NCBI GenBank assembly: GCA_963807065.1
Contig: CAWDZQ010000003.1
Span: 1,302,001 to 1,366,000, forward strand
Source of the DNA: CAWAND01 sp963807065
Lineage (GTDB): Bacteria; Chloroflexota; Anaerolineae; Anaerolineales; E44-bin32
DNA length: 64,000 bases
Direction of reading: 5' to 3'
Shown here: positions 62,217 to 64,000 of the stretch, one piece after another
Numbering within the stretch: the stretch's first letter is position 1
Layout of the letters: the number at the start of each line of letters is the position of its first letter
The notes under the pieces: generated by a model
What the model was told of the DNA's origin: nothing
Databases searched by the model: none
What the model saw: only the letters and a program-made list of their open reading frames with translations
Program-made: the position numbers and the translations under genes

Positions 62217-63287
62217 TCAGGCTCCCAGGTTCGTCCAGCGTAGGGCATCCCCGGCGGGGATGTCGACCTGGGCTACCGTGCCCAGGACCTCCGGCAGTTC
62301 GTAAGGCATCACGGCGCCTGGAGCGGCCGGCCGAAGCACCTTGATCATCTCCCGGGTCAAGCGCTCACCTGCCGAAATAGCCCTCGCCGCGCGCAGGCAC
62401 CGGCGCTGAATCACGACCGTTTCGGTTTCGTTGCCGGCCACGAATTTCTGTGTCGATCCGAGCGCCCGCTCGAGCTCTCGCGTGCGATCCACCATGTCCT
62501 TCCAGGTGGTCGGATTCATGGCGAAGGGATGATCGGGCCCTTCCCGCTTGTTGTCGTCGGTGAAGTGCTTTTCGACCACGCGGGCGCCCAACGCCACAGC
62601 CCCCAGCACGGTGGCGTGACCCGGCGTGTGGTCGGAGAGCCCTAAGACGATATCTGGATACATGGCAGCGTACGTCTTGAGCACGTTGAGATGGATATGA
62701 TCGAAATTGTCGGGGCTCCCGGTGTAGTTGGTATTGCATTGCAGCAGGACCAGGGCCTTGTTGACCGCGAGCACGGCGTCCACTGCCCGCTGCACATCGC
62801 CTATGGAGGAAGCCCCTGTCGCCAGCAGGACCGGCTTGCTCTTGGAGGCGATCCGCTGGATGATCTCGACCCAAGTGATGTCCCCCGATCCGATCTTGAT
62901 GGCGGGGAAGTACTTTTCGAGCTCGTCCACGGCGGCGAAATCGTAGGGCGATGAGAAGTAGTGAATGCCGGCGTCATCGCAGGTCTCGGCCAACTCCGGC
63001 GTCCACTCGAAGGGGATCGACGCCCCCTGATACACCTCAAAGACCGATGACTTCCAGGCCGCCTGGTGGGACACCTGCGAGTTCATGTGGGTGAAGCCGT
63101 AGTCGCTGACAATCTCAGGGGCCCGGAAATTCTGGAACTTGGCCGCGTCCGCCCCGGCTTCGGCGACCATGTGGATCAGGTCCTTGGCCCGCTCGAGGTC
63201 GCCGTCGTGGTTGGCGCCAATGTCGGCGATGAAGTAGGTCGGATAGCTCCGGCCGATCTTGCGTTCGGCGATCTGGATGTCCTGCAT
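62217..63287 (-). CDS. neuB: N-acetylneuraminate synthase-like enzyme with C-terminal SAF domain
   Basis: About 356 aa. The ATG at 63287 has GAGGAG seven bases upstream, so the in-frame codons above it are not used. YFIADIGANHDGDLERAKDL, DAAKFQNFRAPEI, AIKIGSGDITWVEI, VLLATGASSIGDVQRAVD, LGLSDHTPGHATV and RVVEKHFTDD give the complete TIM barrel in NeuB order. From about residue 290, RRCLRAARAISAGERLTREM to DIPAGDALRWTNLG is the SAF domain. The enzyme condenses phosphoenolpyruvate with a hexosamine-type sugar. The HQAAWKSSVFEVYQGASIP stretch sets it apart from the shorter NeuB at 51290, so the substrates may differ. Confidence 0.9.
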   Translation of the reverse strand: MQDIQIAERKIGRSYPTYFIADIGANHDGDLERAKDLIHMVAEAGADAAKFQNFRAPEIVSDYGFTHMNSQVSHQAAWKSSVFEVYQGASIPFEWTPELAETCDDAGIHYFSSPYDFAAVDELEKYFPAIKIGSGDITWVEIIQRIASKSKPVLLATGASSIGDVQRAVDAVLAVNKALVLLQCNTNYTGSPDNFDHIHLNVLKTYAAMYPDIVLGLSDHTPGHATVLGAVALGARVVEKHFTDDNKREGPDHPFAMNPTTWKDMVDRTRELERALGSTQKFVAGNETETVVIQRRCLRAARAISAGERLTREMIKVLRPAAPGAVMPYELPEVLGTVAQVDIPAGDALRWTNLGA

Positions 63288-63358
63288 GTCATGGCTCCTC
63301 GCGCTTCGAACGGAAGGCAAACACTCCCTGCGCAGCTTCGATGTTAGCCCCCGCCCGC

Positions 63359-64000
63359 TTAAACCGGGACCATGGCGTTCAGCTGTTCCCGGCGGCCGTC
63401 GAGCGCCATGGCCCGCAGTTCGGCGATCCCCGCCTCGATGGATGGTAGGGCTTGCTCCAGTTCGTGCTCGATACGGCTCGAATCTAGGCAGAGCCGCTTC
63501 GGCCGGGGTGCCGTCAAGCCGGCATCCGGCAGGGAAGAAGCCTGAATAAGACCGGCGTCGTGGCCAAAGGCCTCGGCCAGCTTGACGCCGAACTCATATT
63601 TGCTCAGGCAGCTGCCTCCGCCAATGTGGCAGATTCCACCCATACCGGCGTCCAGGAGATCCCACAGCCAGGTCGCCAGGTGGTTGGCAAGAATTGGGCT
63701 GAAGACCACGTCGGTGAATCCCCGGCAGCTTCGGTCGTTCTCGAGCTGTTCGAGAAACCAGGCCGCCAAGCCGCGGTGGGGATAGGCGCCCCAAGCGTAT
63801 AGATTGGTGCGCACCACGGCCGCCCCCGGATAAGCCTTCATCACCGCCCACTCCCCCTCGAGTTTGGTCCGGCCGTAGACATTGATCGGCGAAGTCGCCT
63901 CGGTCTCAACATTCGGGGACCGGCTGCCGTCGAAGACGGCGTCGGTGGAAATGTGTGCCAGGCGGGCCCCGACATCATAGGCCGCCCGGGCCACGGCGCC
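63359..64000 (-). CDS. dTDP-4-dehydrorhamnose reductase-like (RmlD-type) SDR, N-terminus beyond window edge
   Basis: At least 213 residues are visible; the frame is open to base 64000, so the N-terminal cofactor loop lies outside. HISTDAVFDGSRSP, then the catalytic YGRTKLEGEWAVM (Tyr and Lys) and VVRTNLYAWG, match the RmlD substrate-binding family. GGICHIGGGSCLSKYEFG follows. It would reduce the 4-keto group of a dTDP-6-deoxy sugar or related nucleotide sugar. It stops 72 bases before the NeuB-like gene. A rhamnose pathway cannot be claimed without RmlA-C, which are not in the window. Confidence 0.85.
   Translation of the reverse strand, partial: GAVARAAYDVGARLAHISTDAVFDGSRSPNVETEATSPINVYGRTKLEGEWAVMKAYPGAAVVRTNLYAWGAYPHRGLAAWFLEQLENDRSCRGFTDVVFSPILANHLATWLWDLLDAGMGGICHIGGGSCLSKYEFGVKLAEAFGHDAGLIQASSLPDAGLTAPRPKRLCLDSSRIEHELEQALPSIEAGIAELRAMALDGRREQLNAMVPV

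Noticed and set aside
1..64000. CRISPR arrays, insertion sequences, phage or plasmid genes, rRNA
   Set aside because: No regularly spaced repeats, transposase or integrase motifs, or rRNA-like stretches were seen on either strand.

Overview
The window is 64 kb of GC-rich bacterial DNA (about 60-65 % GC by eye, with poorer islands). It is almost entirely a surface-polysaccharide / glycoconjugate locus. About fifty protein genes are visible and all but four lie on the minus strand, in tightly packed, often overlapping runs. I see no tRNA, rRNA, CRISPR array, transposase or phage gene. GTG and TTG starts are common and TGA is used as a normal stop. The gene style (very many polytopic glycosyltransferases, nonulosonic-acid genes, high GC) would fit a Chloroflexota-like environmental bacterium, but this is a weak inference; no marker gene in the window fixes the lineage.

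Layout. (1) 1-12,044: a partial GT-C-type membrane protein, a YbhN/UPF0104 flippase-like protein, a sulfotransferase and four more large membrane glycosyltransferase-type proteins. One of these is split into two genes by a single in-frame TGA, while its neighbour is the fused version. (2) 12,045-12,958: 914 bases with no convincing gene. (3) 12,959-19,514: a polymerisation module made of a polyprenyl-phosphate GT2, a WecA/TagO-type sugar-1-phosphate transferase, an O-antigen ligase/polymerase-like protein, a Wzz-like chain-length protein and a large membrane protein. (4) 19,807-22,128 (plus strand): a CDP-paratose 2-epimerase-like enzyme and a GT4. (5) 22,190-42,984: two tandem GT2s, a DUF115/MptE-like protein, another GT2, a second polyprenyl-phosphate GT2 and about nine polytopic GT-C-like proteins. 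Two of the latter are broken by frameshifts. (6) 43,052-64,000: a nonulosonic-acid (sialic/legionaminic-type) region with two NeuB-like synthases, two CMP-sugar synthetases (one fused to a HAD phosphatase), SpsF, two SDRs, a 2-hydroxyacid dehydrogenase, a Gfo/Idh/MocA oxidoreductase, a PIG-L deacetylase, two methyltransferases, two KpsC/CDP-glycerol-transferase-like proteins, several GTs and an RmlD-like reductase cut by the right edge.

How it may work together (inference): the two DPM1-like GT2s would load sugars on polyprenyl phosphate as donors for the roughly sixteen GT-C membrane enzymes. WecA-, Wzy- and Wzz-like proteins would start, polymerise and size a lipid-linked glycan. The right-hand part would make activated nonulosonic acids and attach and modify them. 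No Wzx or ABC flippase is visible.

Two window-wide signals stand out. Five copies of a TGTGA-N6-TCACA palindrome (CRP/FNR- or Rex-like) are present, two of them between genes. Six reading frames are interrupted by a one- or two-base shift or an in-frame stop; this means either residual indel errors in the assembly or unusually active gene decay.
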